Origin: Prevotellaceae bacterium
Lineage (GTDB): Bacteria; Bacteroidota; Bacteroidia; Bacteroidales; UBA932
Length of the DNA: 60,412 nt
Direction of reading: 5' to 3'
NCBI GenBank assembly: GCA_031263585.1
Contig: JAISFN010000078.1
Span: 1 to 60,412, forward strand
Shown here: positions 7,910 to 17,341 of the stretch, piece after piece
Numbering within the stretch: the stretch's first letter is position 1
How the letters are laid out: the number at the start of each line of letters is the position of its first letter
Notes under the pieces: model-generated
Told to the model about the DNA's origin: nothing
What the model saw: only the letters and a program-made list of their open reading frames with translations
Databases searched by the model: none
Made by a program: the position numbers and the translations under genes

Positions 7910-10249
7910 ATGAAGCGATTTTTATTATCCTTTAGTATCGTATTAATTCCGTTATGTATACTGGCCCAACGGGTTAATGAAGTTACCGACCCTGTGGAAT
8001 ATGTAAACCCGTTGATGGGTACTTTGTCAAAGTTTTCATTATCAACCGGAAATACTTACCCTGCTATTGCCATGCCGTGGGGGATGAATTTCTGGGTGCC
8101 GCAAACCGGTAAAATGGGCGATGGCTGGGCATATACATACACAGCCGATAAAATTAGGGGTTTTAAGCAAACCCATCAACCCAGCCCGTGGATAAACGAT
8201 TACGGGCAATTCTCGATAATGCCGGTAACGGGTAAACCGCTTGTGGATGAGGAAGAACGGGCCAGTTGGTTTTCGCACAAAGCTGAGGTTGCAAAGCCTT
8301 ATTATTACAGCGTATACCTGGCCGACCATGATGTGACGGCCGAATTAAGCCCGACCGAACGTGCTGCGGTTTTCCGCTTTACTTTCCCCGAAAATGATAA
8401 TTCGTATATAATTGTCGATGCTTTTGATAAAGGTTCGTATATCAAAATAATTCCTGAAGAAAATAAAATTATAGGCTATACCACGAAAAATAGCGGTGGA
8501 ATACCCGATAATTTTAAAAACTACTTTGTAGTAATATTCGATAAACCCTTTGAATACAAGGCTGTATTTAACCGGAAAGAACTAAAAGGCGAATCGGGAG
8601 ATAAAAAAGAAAAGAAATACCGATCGGATATACTAGAAAATGTACTCGAACAAAACGATTTCCATGTGGGCGCTGTTATCGGTTTTAAAACGCACAAAGG
8701 CGAAAAAGTGAACGCCCGTGTCGCTTCATCGTTTATCAGCGCCGAACAGGCTGAAATTAACTTGAAAGAACTGGGTAATAAAAATTTCGACGCATTGAAA
8801 GCCGAAGGGAAAAACAGGTGGAACGAGGTACTAAGTAAAATACAAACGGATGGCGGTACGGTTAACCAAACATGTACGTTTTACTCGTGCCTGTACCATT
8901 CGGTTTTGTTTCCCCGCAAGTTATATGAAATTGATAAAACGGGTAAAACGATGCATTACAGTCCGTACAACGGACAAGTACTGCCCGGGTTCATGTATAC
9001 CGATACCGGTTTTTGGGATACATTCCGTTGTTTGTTTCCATTTTTAAATCTTGTATATCCCTCGGTAAATGCCGAGATACAGGAGGGTTTGGCAAATACG
9101 TATAAAGAGAGCGGATTTTTACCTGAATGGGCAAGTCCGGGGCATCGTAACTGCATGGTAGGCAATAACTCGGCATCTATTGTTGCCGATGCTTATTTGA
9201 AAGGGCTGAGGGGATACGATATCGAAACGCTTTACGAGGCTGTGCTACACGGTACTAATCATGTACACCCCAAAGTGAAATCAACAGGGCGTTTGGGGTA
9301 TGAGTATTACAATACATTAGGGTATATACCCTACGATGTAGGTATAAATGAGAATGCCGCCCGCACACTGGAATACGCTTATGACGACTGGACGATTTAT
9401 CAATTAGCCAAAGCGTTGAACCGCCCGCAGGATGAGATCGACTTGTTTGCCGAGCGCTGCCTGAATTACCGAAATTTATTCGACCCAGAAACCAAACTGA
9501 TGCGGGGTAAAAACGAGAATGGTACGTTCCAGTCCCCCTTCAATCCGTTAAAATGGGGCGATGCCTTTACCGAGGGCAATAGTTGGCACTACACATGGTC
9601 GGTATTTCACGATGTACAGGGATTAATTGATTTGATGGGAGGCAATAAATCGTTTGTATCCATGCTCGATTCGGTTTTTAATGTTCCGCCTTTGTTTGAT
9701 GACAGTTACTATGGTTTCCCGATTCACGAAATCCGCGAAATGCAAATTATGAACATGGGTAATTATGCACATGGTAACCAGCCTATTCAGCACATGATTT
9801 ATTTGTACAACTATGCCGGGCAACCCTGGAAAGCGCAATACTGGTTGCGCGAAGTGATGAACAAGATGTACACCCCTGCACCCGATGGCTATTGCGGCGA
9901 TGAGGATAACGGGCAAACATCGGCATGGTATGTGTTTTCGGCGCTGGGTTTTTATCCGGTTTGCCCTGGGAGCGATGAATATGTGATGGGAGCGCCATTA
10001 TTTAAAAAAGTAACCGTAATGCTTGAAAACGGTAATAAAATAGTTATTGATGCGCCAAACAATGACGAACATAACCGTTATATAAATACAATGAAAGTAA
10101 ATGAGGCTGATTATACAAAAAACTGGCTGAGCCACAAGGAGCTCATTAAGGGAGCAAATATAAGCATCGATATGTTACCGAAACCTAATACCAAGCGTGG
10201 AGTTGAAAAATCGGATGCGCCGTATTCATTCTCGAACGAAAAAAAGTGA
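7910..10249 (+). CDS. GH92 family alpha-mannosidase, secreted
   Basis: A 779-residue glycoside hydrolase of family GH92 (exo-acting, calcium-dependent alpha-mannosidases acting on N-glycan or yeast mannan). MKRFLLSFSIVLIPLCILAQ is a Sec signal peptide. The N-terminal beta-sandwich begins VEYVNPLMGT..STGNTYPAIAMPWGMNFW, and the catalytic (alpha/alpha)6 domain includes SGFLPEWASPGHRNCMVGNN, EGNSWHYTWSVFHDVQGL and YCGDEDNGQTSAWYVFSALG, the last containing the family's proton-donor Glu. The C-terminus (KRGVEKSDAPYSFSN) is the usual GH92 end, so the gene is full length. It is convergent with, and overlaps by 139 bp, the GH18 gene. No SusC/SusD pair is adjacent, so it is not in a standard polysaccharide-utilisation locus here. 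Confidence 0.95.
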   Translation: MKRFLLSFSIVLIPLCILAQRVNEVTDPVEYVNPLMGTLSKFSLSTGNTYPAIAMPWGMNFWVPQTGKMGDGWAYTYTADKIRGFKQTHQPSPWINDYGQFSIMPVTGKPLVDEEERASWFSHKAEVAKPYYYSVYLADHDVTAELSPTERAAVFRFTFPENDNSYIIVDAFDKGSYIKIIPEENKIIGYTTKNSGGIPDNFKNYFVVIFDKPFEYKAVFNRKELKGESGDKKEKKYRSDILENVLEQNDFHVGAVIGFKTHKGEKVNARVASSFISAEQAEINLKELGNKNFDALKAEGKNRWNEVLSKIQTDGGTVNQTCTFYSCLYHSVLFPRKLYEIDKTGKTMHYSPYNGQVLPGFMYTDTGFWDTFRCLFPFLNLVYPSVNAEIQEGLANTYKESGFLPEWASPGHRNCMVGNNSASIVADAYLKGLRGYDIETLYEAVLHGTNHVHPKVKSTGRLGYEYYNTLGYIPYDVGINENAARTLEYAYDDWTIYQLAKALNRPQDEIDLFAERCLNYRNLFDPETKLMRGKNENGTFQSPFNPLKWGDAFTEGNSWHYTWSVFHDVQGLIDLMGGNKSFVSMLDSVFNVPPLFDDSYYGFPIHEIREMQIMNMGNYAHGNQPIQHMIYLYNYAGQPWKAQYWLREVMNKMYTPAPDGYCGDEDNGQTSAWYVFSALGFYPVCPGSDEYVMGAPLFKKVTVMLENGNKIVIDAPNNDEHNRYINTMKVNEADYTKNWLSHKELIKGANISIDMLPKPNTKRGVEKSDAPYSFSNEKK

Positions 10250-11502
10250 TTTAAAATTATCGGATGAATACCAACGAGGTATGGAGCGCTAAGCAAAATA
10301 TCCCGTTGCCGTTTATAACTATACCGATCGGTTTCGAGGTAATAGAATATTGCGTTGAGCAATTCGCTATTGTAATCGCTTGTGTACTCCCAAAACATAA
10401 TGCCGTTCAGTCCCTTTTGCTTGATATAGTCAACTTTGTACCGTAACGATTGTTGATTTTCATAGGATATGAAAATACCTTCTTTTTGATTCCACAGGTA
10501 AGGCGCTTGTGCCGAATCGTCCCAAATGCTAACATAGCCGGCATCGGGGGTACATTGCCTACGAATATTACGGTAAGTTATGGATAACCCGGCTGTTACG
10601 GCAGGTTGATATAATCCGTTATTCTTTTTGGTAACACCTTCCCAACGCCGCCCATAAAACGGAACGCCCATGATAATTTTTTCGGGCGGGATACCTGCGT
10701 TAATATAACGTGTTATCGTCTTATCAATGCAATTACCATTATTCCAGTCGGATAATGATGTCCATAAATTAGAATGATGTCCCGTTTCCCAGCTGTCGCC
10801 ACTACGGTAATCATACGTCATAATGTTCATAAAATCGATATAATTCACTACTTTCAACGGCTCTATGCTCCGCAGGTAGTTCGAACTTGTGGCTGCTGCA
10901 ATGGATAAAATATACGGTTCCTTTCTTTTTTGTGTTACCTGTAAGGAATTTAACGAGTTGCGGATAGCTTGCAACAAGTAAGTGAAATTTTCCTTGTCCT
11001 CGGGGCGGAATGAATTTCCGGCGCCTTTCATGCAAGGGTATTCCCAATCGATATCAATGCCGTCTAGTTTATACCGGCGAACAAATTCGGCAATATTACG
11101 TGCGCACTGGTTCCGTAGGTTTTGACTGGCGGCTACATTCGAAAAGTGTTTTGACCACGACCATCCTCCAACCGATACGATTATTTTTAAATCGGGATTT
11201 ATTATTTTCAAACTGTTCAGCGTATCAATTTTTAAGTTGTCGTTCCAATTGTCGAAAAAAACGCGTCCGTCGGCATCCAAGTTGGCAAAAGCATAATTGA
11301 TGTGTGTCAGTTTTGCCGCTTCGATTTTTGAAACTGGGTACAACGTCCATCCTGCAACATAGGCTACAACAGCATAACTCTCTTTTGTTTTGGGAATAAC
11401 GGTAGGATGGATATACCGGTTACTGGTACGGCACGAACCGATAACTGCCAGCAAAAACAGCATATGCAGATATTTAGTATATTTCAAAAACGTCCCCGGC
11501 AA
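10111..11502 (-). CDS. GH18 family chitinase/endo-glycosidase lipoprotein
   Basis: A 463-residue protein from a TTG at 11502; the upstream part supplies the basic n-region before MLFLLAVIGSC, a lipobox-like signal ending in Cys. An ATG at 11463 gives a signal without positive charges, so TTG is preferred. The GH18 barrel is clear: VVAYVAGWTLYP, KLTHINYAFANLD, KIIVSVGGWSWSKHF and the catalytic DGIDIDWEYP (about residue 150), whose last Glu is the acid/base; later FMNIMTYDYRSG, GVPFYGRRW and GIMFWEYTSDY complete the fold. The enzyme would cleave chitin, chitooligosaccharides or N-glycan cores. The last ~46 residues lie beyond the normal end and are antisense to the GH92 3' end, implying loss of the original stop codon. 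Confidence 0.93.
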   Translation of the reverse strand: MPGTFLKYTKYLHMLFLLAVIGSCRTSNRYIHPTVIPKTKESYAVVAYVAGWTLYPVSKIEAAKLTHINYAFANLDADGRVFFDNWNDNLKIDTLNSLKIINPDLKIIVSVGGWSWSKHFSNVAASQNLRNQCARNIAEFVRRYKLDGIDIDWEYPCMKGAGNSFRPEDKENFTYLLQAIRNSLNSLQVTQKRKEPYILSIAAATSSNYLRSIEPLKVVNYIDFMNIMTYDYRSGDSWETGHHSNLWTSLSDWNNGNCIDKTITRYINAGIPPEKIIMGVPFYGRRWEGVTKKNNGLYQPAVTAGLSITYRNIRRQCTPDAGYVSIWDDSAQAPYLWNQKEGIFISYENQQSLRYKVDYIKQKGLNGIMFWEYTSDYNSELLNAIFYYLETDRYSYKRQRDILLSAPYLVGIHPIILNHFFSFENEYGASDFSTPRLVLGFGNISMLIFAPLMSSLWLSQFFV

Positions 11503-11867
11503 TTTACACTGAATTAGTTACTAGAATAATTGGCAAATTTAGGGATTAGAATTGAAAATATATATCAAGTAAAGTTTATAACTGTTAAATATACAACTTG
11601 TCAAGGAAAGAATAATTTAACTCCTCATGCTATTCTTTCTTTTTTACATATCAAACAAAATTCCGATGAATACAAAGAATATTTCCGCAATGTTTACACT
11701 TCCATTTCTTGGATTTTCTCTTTAATTGTAATTAAGAACTCTTTTATAAATCCTTTTTCTTACAAAATATACGATTATAGTATCGTTTTGTTATATATTT
11801 GCGATTAATACAGCTATTAGATTAATAGCTGTGTTTCAATATGTTTTTCCTTATGATTTCTTTTTTG
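11503..11867. other. Intergenic region between GH18 and nifJ with a perfect hairpin
   Basis: An AT-rich spacer. A plus-strand ORF at 11530-11808 has no recognisable features and is not called. A TATATTTG (-7-like) element at 11794-11801 is followed at 11810-11832 by a perfect 10-bp inverted repeat, ACAGCTATTA, loop GAT, TAATAGCTGT, and then a T-rich run. This could end a very short transcript or act as a cis element ahead of the nifJ promoter. Confidence 0.5.
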
Positions 11868-11875
11868 TACTTTTG
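11868..11875 (+). promoter_or_regulatory. nifJ promoter, -7 element TACTTTTG
   Basis: TACTTTTG fits the Bacteroidota sigma-ABfr -7 consensus TAnnTTTG exactly and lies 53 bp before the nifJ ATG, giving an untranslated leader of roughly 45 nt. The upstream T-rich tract (around 11843-11850) is a weak -33 match. Confidence 0.6.
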
Positions 11876-11928
11876 TCTATAAATTTTATAACCTGAAAAT
11901 TAAAAACTAATAGTAATAATTTATCGAA

Positions 11929-14900
11929 ATGACACAACAGAAACAAAAGAAATTTGTAACGTGTGATGGTAACTATGCTGCGGCACATATAGCCTACATG
12001 TTTAGCGAAGTAGCGGCAATTTATCCTATCACTCCATCGTCAACCATGGCTGAATATGTTGACGAATGGTCGGCTTACGGCAAAAAGAACCTTTTTGGCG
12101 AAACTGTTAAGGTAATCGAAATGCAATCGGAAGGCGGGGCAGCAGGGGCGGTTCACGGCTCGTTGCAGGCAGGCACTTTAACAACAACATATACAGCATC
12201 GCAAGGTTTGTTATTAATGATACCTAACATGTATAAAATATCCGGCGAATTGTTACCAGGAGTGTTTCACGTGTCGGCTCGTTCGTTGGCAGCCCAAGCA
12301 CTTTCGATTTTCGGTGATCATAGTGATGTGATGTCGGCCCGCCAAACAGGTTTTGCTTTTCTGGCATCAAGTGGGGTGCAAGAAGTTATGGATCTGGCTG
12401 CTGTAACTCATTTGGCATCTATTAAAGGTCGTGTTCCGTTTGTAAGTTTCTTCGACGGTTTCCGTACATCTCACGAAATTCAAAAGATTGAAGAAATTGA
12501 TGCCGATGAACTTAAAAATCTTATCGATAAAAAGGCTCTCGATGCTTTCCGTGCACGCGCTTTAAATCCCGAACATCCGGTAACACGCGGTACGGCACAA
12601 AATCCCGACATATATTTCCAGACCCGCGAAGCGGCAAACCGTTACTATGAAGTAATTCCGGACATTGTTGAAAATTACATGAAGGAAATTACACGTATAA
12701 CCGGTCGCGAGTATCATCCGTTTAATTATTACGGCGATCCCGATGCTGAAAATGTAGTTATTGCCATAGGTTCGGTTACCGATGTAGTTAAGGAATGTGT
12801 TGACCATTTACGTGCTAAGGGTGAAAAAGTAGGGGTTCTTATCGTGCATCTTTACCGTCCGTTTTCGGCCAAATATTTCTTTAAGGCAATTCCCGAAAGC
12901 GTAAAACGTATCGCCGTACTCGACCGTACAAAAGAACCCGGGGCAAATGGCGATCCGCTTTATATGGATGTAAAAGATCTATATTATGGACGCCCTAATG
13001 CGCCTATTATTGTCGGTGGTCGCTACGGGTTAAGTTCAAAAGATACTACTCCGGCTCAAATTCTTTCGGTATTCGACAATTTAAAATTGAATGAGCCTAA
13101 AAATCAATTTACCATCGGAATTATTGACGATGTTACCTTTAAATCGTTACCGATTAAAGAGGAAATTAATTTGGCTAAACCGGGTACGTACGAAGCTAAA
13201 TTTTACGGTTTAGGATCTGATGGTACTGTAGGAGCTAATAAAAACACTATCAAAATTATAGGTGAAACAACCGACAGATATTGTCAGGCATATTTTGCAT
13301 ACGATTCAAAAAAATCAGGCGGATTTACCACTTCTCATTTGCGTTTCGGCGATAATCCTATCAATTCGCCTTACCTAGTTAACTCTCCCAATTTTGTTGC
13401 ATGCCATGTACCTTCGTATCTTACAAAGTACGACATGTTACGTGGTATTAAAAAGGGTGGCACTTTCCTTTTAAACAGCTTATGGGATGCTGAAAAAACT
13501 AAAAAACGCCTGCCTGATTCGGTTAAGAAAATACTTGCTGAACAACAGGTTAATTTCTATATTATTGATGCAACAAAAATTGCCACCGAAATAGGTTTGG
13601 GTAACCGTACCAATACCATCCTGCAATCGGCATTCTTTAAAATAGCCAATGTAATTCCTTACGACTTAGCTGTAAAGGAAATGAAGAATGCTGTTGAGAA
13701 AAGCTACGGTAAAAAAGGCGCTAATATTGTTAAAATGAATAACGATGCCATTGACCGCGGAGCTGAATATGTAAAAGTTGATATACCTGTTGAATGGGCA
13801 CAACTGAGTGGTAAGGATAGTGTAGAAAACCGCAATATACCTGAATTTATACGCGAAGTTGCCGATGTAATGAATGCCCAAAACGGAGATATGCTCCCTG
13901 TTAGCATATTTACTGGACGCGAAGACGGCACGTTCCCCGCAGGAACAACGGCTTATGAAAAACGCGGTATTGCCACATTTGTTCCCCAGTGGATTCCGGA
14001 AAGCTGTATCCAATGTAATCAATGTGCCTATGTATGCCCCCATGCTGCTATTCGTCCGTTTTTAATGACCGAGGAAGAATTGGCCGAACTACCTGGTGAA
14101 AAGAATGTTGTTAAAGGTAATGGTCCGTTTAAAGAGTATAAATTCAAAATACAAGTAAGTGTGCTCGACTGTACAGGTTGCGGCAATTGCGCCGATGTGT
14201 GCCCGGCCAAAACGAAAGCGTTAGTTATGGAACCTTTGGAGTCGCAATTGCACGAACAGGAATGTTTTGATTACTTGCACGAAAAAGTAGGCTATAAAGA
14301 TTTTGTAACTGATAAGTTCCAAAATGTGAAAAACAGCCAGTTTGCACAGCCTTTATTCGAATTTTCAGGCGCTTGTGCAGGTTGTGGAGAAACTCCTTAT
14401 ATAAAAGCAATTACCCAATTATACGGCGACCAGATGATGGTAGCCAATGCAACCGGTTGTTCATCGATTTATGGCGGTTCTGCCCCTTCAACTCCATATA
14501 CTACTAATAAAGATGGTCTTGGGCCAGCATGGGCAAACTCGCTATTCGAGGATAACGCTGAATATGGTTTGGGTATGTATTTGGGTGTTGAAAAATTACG
14601 CGACCGTTTGGAATTGCTGATGACACAGGCGCAAGGCTGCGATAAATGTTCGGACGAAGTAAAAGCTTTGTTTATCGAATGGATTGAAAACAGGAACGAT
14701 ACTACTAAAACCCGCGAAATAGCTGCTAAAATAATTCCTTTGCTTGAAAATTGCGATTACGAATATTGCAAAGAAATTTATACCTTGCGTAACTATTTGA
14801 TAAAAAAATCACAATGGATTATAGGTGGCGACGGTTGGGCGTACGATATCGGATACGGCGGACTTGACCATGTGTTGGCATCGGGTCAAAACGTGAATGT

Positions 14901-15459
14901 GCTGGTATTAGATACCGAAGTATATTCGAATACGGGAGGTCAGTCGTCAAAATCAACCCCTGCTGGCGCTGTGGCTGTATTTGCGACATCAGGTAAAACT
15001 ATTCGTAAAAAAGACTTGGGCATGATGGCCATATCTTACGGATATGTATATGTTGCACAAGTAGCTATGGGCGCCAATCAAAATCAGTTTTTCCGGGTGA
15101 TGAAAGAAGCCGAAGCTTACAACGGCCCATCGCTGATTATCGCATACTCTCCTTGTATCAATCACGGTTTGCGGGCAGGTATGGGAGCCTCGCAACGCGA
15201 AGAAAAATTGGCCGTTGAATGCGGATATTGGCATATGTATAGGTTCAACCCGATGTTGGAAGCCGAAGGCAAAAATCCATTTACATTGGATAGTAAAGAA
15301 CCGGACTGGACTAAGTTCCAAGATTTTATTAAAGGCGAAGTACGTTACTCATCACTGATGAAGTCGTTCCCGAAACAAGCGGAAGAATTATTTGTAGCCA
15401 CCGAGCAAAATGCAAAATGGCGCTACAATCAATATAAACGCTTGGCCGGACAACAATAA
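11929..15459 (+). CDS. nifJ: Pyruvate:ferredoxin (flavodoxin) oxidoreductase
   Basis: A 1176-residue single-chain PFOR, the normal length. It oxidatively decarboxylates pyruvate with CoA to acetyl-CoA and CO2, passing electrons to ferredoxin. Domain order: N-terminal pyrimidine-binding domain with YPITPSSTMAEYVDEW; a transketolase C-terminal-like domain; the gamma-type domain; two 4Fe-4S motifs CIQCNQCAYVCPHAA (about residue 692) and CTGCGNCADVCPAKT (about 747); and the TPP domain with CAGCGETPYIKAITQ (about 815), GGDGWAYDIGYGGLDHVLASG (about 966) and NTGGQSSKSTPAG. All four proximal-cluster and ferredoxin cysteines appear intact. A ferredoxin gene lies at 45.1 kb and a hydrogenase at 53.8 kb, its probable electron-transfer partners. 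The gene has its own promoter and terminator. Confidence 0.98.
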   Translation: MTQQKQKKFVTCDGNYAAAHIAYMFSEVAAIYPITPSSTMAEYVDEWSAYGKKNLFGETVKVIEMQSEGGAAGAVHGSLQAGTLTTTYTASQGLLLMIPNMYKISGELLPGVFHVSARSLAAQALSIFGDHSDVMSARQTGFAFLASSGVQEVMDLAAVTHLASIKGRVPFVSFFDGFRTSHEIQKIEEIDADELKNLIDKKALDAFRARALNPEHPVTRGTAQNPDIYFQTREAANRYYEVIPDIVENYMKEITRITGREYHPFNYYGDPDAENVVIAIGSVTDVVKECVDHLRAKGEKVGVLIVHLYRPFSAKYFFKAIPESVKRIAVLDRTKEPGANGDPLYMDVKDLYYGRPNAPIIVGGRYGLSSKDTTPAQILSVFDNLKLNEPKNQFTIGIIDDVTFKSLPIKEEINLAKPGTYEAKFYGLGSDGTVGANKNTIKIIGETTDRYCQAYFAYDSKKSGGFTTSHLRFGDNPINSPYLVNSPNFVACHVPSYLTKYDMLRGIKKGGTFLLNSLWDAEKTKKRLPDSVKKILAEQQVNFYIIDATKIATEIGLGNRTNTILQSAFFKIANVIPYDLAVKEMKNAVEKSYGKKGANIVKMNNDAIDRGAEYVKVDIPVEWAQLSGKDSVENRNIPEFIREVADVMNAQNGDMLPVSIFTGREDGTFPAGTTAYEKRGIATFVPQWIPESCIQCNQCAYVCPHAAIRPFLMTEEELAELPGEKNVVKGNGPFKEYKFKIQVSVLDCTGCGNCADVCPAKTKALVMEPLESQLHEQECFDYLHEKVGYKDFVTDKFQNVKNSQFAQPLFEFSGACAGCGETPYIKAITQLYGDQMMVANATGCSSIYGGSAPSTPYTTNKDGLGPAWANSLFEDNAEYGLGMYLGVEKLRDRLELLMTQAQGCDKCSDEVKALFIEWIENRNDTTKTREIAAKIIPLLENCDYEYCKEIYTLRNYLIKKSQWIIGGDGWAYDIGYGGLDHVLASGQNVNVLVLDTEVYSNTGGQSSKSTPAGAVAVFATSGKTIRKKDLGMMAISYGYVYVAQVAMGANQNQFFRVMKEAEAYNGPSLIIAYSPCINHGLRAGMGASQREEKLAVECGYWHMYRFNPMLEAEGKNPFTLDSKEPDWTKFQDFIKGEVRYSSLMKSFPKQAEELFVATEQNAKWRYNQYKRLAGQQ

Positions 15460-15480
15460 ATATCTTCAAACTAAAATAAT

Positions 15481-15518
15481 AAAGAGGGAGCCGATTGATT
15501 CCAGTTACCCTCTTTTTA
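15481..15518 (+). terminator. nifJ rho-independent terminator
   Basis: AAAGAGGG at 15481-15488 pairs with CCCTCTTT at 15508-15515, followed by a T-run. It begins 21 bp after the nifJ stop codon. Confidence 0.8.
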
Positions 15519-15587
15519 TAAATACTTAAATATAAAACTAAAACCGAGAATCATGAAAGTAAAATTTAACCCGATTACTTCTTATTC

Positions 15588-15845
15588 AAAGTTATGGCCA
15601 ACTTGCAAAATCCTGCACCCGATGGTATTACCGTTATGTAACAAACTACCTTACCATGTCACAGCTGGGTTGAATACGGCATCGACTCGGCAAATACATA
15701 GTTTGCCCCTACTATTATCGACGGCCTGATAGTGTCAAATAATACTGAAAATTAAATCAAGATAGAAGGCTTAAAACTCGGAACAAGGTATTTATTACCA
15801 TGTATTCGCAGGAGATTACCAAATTCCAGCCCAATGTCGTTTAGT
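15588..15845 (+). pseudogene. Remnant of a secreted calcineurin-like phosphoesterase (purple acid phosphatase-type N-terminal domain)
   Basis: In one frame the plus strand reads ANLQNPAPDGITVM-stop-QTTLPCHSWVEYGIDSANT-stop-FAPTIIDGLIVSNNTEN-stop-IKIEGLKLGTRY, then shifts frame to YYHVFAGDY. This is the fibronectin-like N-terminal domain found before metallophosphoesterase domains: 'NP..DGITVMWQT..PCHSWVEYG' and 'I.LEGL.PGT.YYY'. The first stop replaces an expected Trp (TGG to TAA). Three stops and one frameshift within 250 bp and no catalytic domain downstream show it is dead and truncated. Confidence 0.6.
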
Positions 15846-15869
15846 TAAGCTATAACTTTTTCTTATCCA

Positions 15870-16310
15870 TGTAATAAACCTTCTTTGTTTTATGATTTCT
15901 TGGATTAGCTCTACCCTGTCTATGTTTTGCTCATCAGTTCATCAAAAGCGCTCAATGCGTTTTTGATATCCTTTTTGATAAACAGTCCATCAGCAATTCA
16001 AAGCAACGAGATCAACCCCATAAAAATCAGGGAGGAGGCGTTGCTACTAATCAGGTATTCTCTAAATTCTTCTTTTACACTCGAACGCTTAAGTAAATGC
16101 CGCCAACTGCCGTCTATCGATAACTGCCGGTGGCAATGCCACTTCTAGTAAAGGGTTCCCTAATGAAAACTCGAACAAGCTACATCATTGATTTCCTTAA
16201 ATGCCGCAAGCTTCAGATTACGCCGAGATTGACTAAGGAGGCTAAAGGCTCCTTTGCTTTCCAAACGAATGTTTAGCTGGTTGATAAAATGGTTAAAAAA
16301 AGGAATCCAG
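15870..16310 (-). pseudogene. Probable IS4-type transposase remnant
   Basis: The minus strand can be read in patches as LNIRLESKGAFSLLSQSRRN, LKLAAFKEINDVACSSFH, LSIDGSWRHLLKRSSVKEEF and a tail ending DELMSKT. The order 'fsqaR.kl...aFkeln' then 'IDGS..hlp...e' resembles the start of IS4-family transposases, where the Asp of IDGS is the first catalytic residue. Frameshifts and stops separate the patches, and the C-terminal half is missing. This is a weak assignment; what is firm is that the stretch is degenerate coding DNA with no intact gene. Confidence 0.4.
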
Positions 16311-16523
16311 TTCACGTTGAAGCAATGATTTTATCCGTATTAACAACATTATTATCAAGCATTTGAAAAAAATTTTTCTTTTATTAATCACAAAATATCA
16401 ATGAGATTTATTTTATTGTCAACAAGATAATCGTATTCACTTAACTAAACGACATTGATTATAAATTATTTATTTAGTGAGAAATAAAATAATTTCCAAT
16501 TATCAATAATTAATTTACAATGT
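16311..16523. other. AT-rich spacer
   Basis: Very AT-rich non-coding sequence, with no feature I can support, between the transposase remnant and the YgjP-like gene. Confidence 0.5.
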
Positions 16524-17243
16524 TTAATAAATCTGTGTATTATATTTTCTCATTTCTTTGGCTAAAAGGCGGGCTTGCCCATTGGTTACCTGGTTGAGCA
16601 ATGCCCAAAATTCCTTACCATGATTTTTGTGAATGATATGGCATAACTCGTGTAACAATACATAATCAAGTAATTTATCGGGTAAATGCATTAAATGCGA
16701 ACTCAGGGTAATGGAATTATCGGGAGCGCAACTTCCCCAAAACGAGCGGGTGTTTTTAATAGTCAGTTTATTGTATACAAAGTCGAACTGCTGAGCCAAG
16801 TCATTTAAGCGCGATGGTAAATATTCATGCGCTTCAATGTTCCATGCATGTTCCATTGCCCGTTTTATAGCATCCTGAACTCCGGCATGTGTAACCAGTA
16901 AATATTGAGGGTAATAAATTTCGATAAAATTATCGCTTACATGTAACCGTAAGTTTTTACGCTCTTCGGGGATTAATTTTAACGTACGGAATTTCGTACG
17001 GTATTCGTCATCATTTGTAAAAACTGTTTGATTCTGTTCTACTTTTTCAATTTTATTTTTTGTTTTTATAATCCAGTCGAGCTTTTCTTTTACAAACCTC
17101 TCGGCCTCAGTGTACGAACTGTGGTAAGGTACTGTTACAACAATACCTTTCAATAACCGAACGGATATATTGATACGTTTTGCTCGTTTCGATTTAACAT
17201 ATTTAATATCCCCTACTTCAGGGTAATGGACTACTTTCTCCAA
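16524..17243 (-). CDS. YgjP-like (DUF45/SprT-like) metallopeptidase
   Basis: A 239-residue protein of the M48-related YgjP/DUF45 family. LHELCHIIHKNHGKEFWALL at the C-terminal side contains the HExxH zinc motif plus the third ligand in HGKEFW, and WGSCAPDNSITLSSHLMHLP is the family signature just before it. These are predicted cytosolic zinc metalloproteins of uncertain substrate. The N-terminal half (RINISVRLLKGIVVTVPYHSS) matches the family. The start is TTG at 17243; no ATG is available before the conserved RAKRINISVR block. The TTG overlaps by 13 bp the end of a 36-codon ORF (17231-17341), compatible with translational coupling. Confidence 0.88.
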   Translation of the reverse strand: MEKVVHYPEVGDIKYVKSKRAKRINISVRLLKGIVVTVPYHSSYTEAERFVKEKLDWIIKTKNKIEKVEQNQTVFTNDDEYRTKFRTLKLIPEERKNLRLHVSDNFIEIYYPQYLLVTHAGVQDAIKRAMEHAWNIEAHEYLPSRLNDLAQQFDFVYNKLTIKNTRSFWGSCAPDNSITLSSHLMHLPDKLLDYVLLHELCHIIHKNHGKEFWALLNQVTNGQARLLAKEMRKYNTQIY

Positions 17244-17341
17244 CTATTTCGTATAAATTGATAGGCCGCCGATTTTTGATTGCCCAGCGCCTGGTATAAG
17301 TATAAAAGCATAAATAAGTAGTCGAAAGAATTTACTATCAT
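17231..17341 (-). CDS. Candidate small ORF (36 aa) coupled to the YgjP-like gene
   Basis: ATG at 17341 opens a 36-codon frame ending TAG at 17231-17233, encoding a hydrophobic helix (FDYLFMLLYLYQALG) and a basic tail (YQFIRNSWRK). Its end overlaps the TTG start of the downstream gene. It may be a small protein, a leader peptide or the tail of a lost gene. No homology can be claimed. Confidence 0.25.
   Translation of the reverse strand: MIVNSFDYLFMLLYLYQALGNQKSAAYQFIRNSWRK

Noticed and set aside
11530-11808. 92-codon plus-strand ORF upstream of nifJ
   Set aside because: No domain, AT-driven composition and no credible start region.
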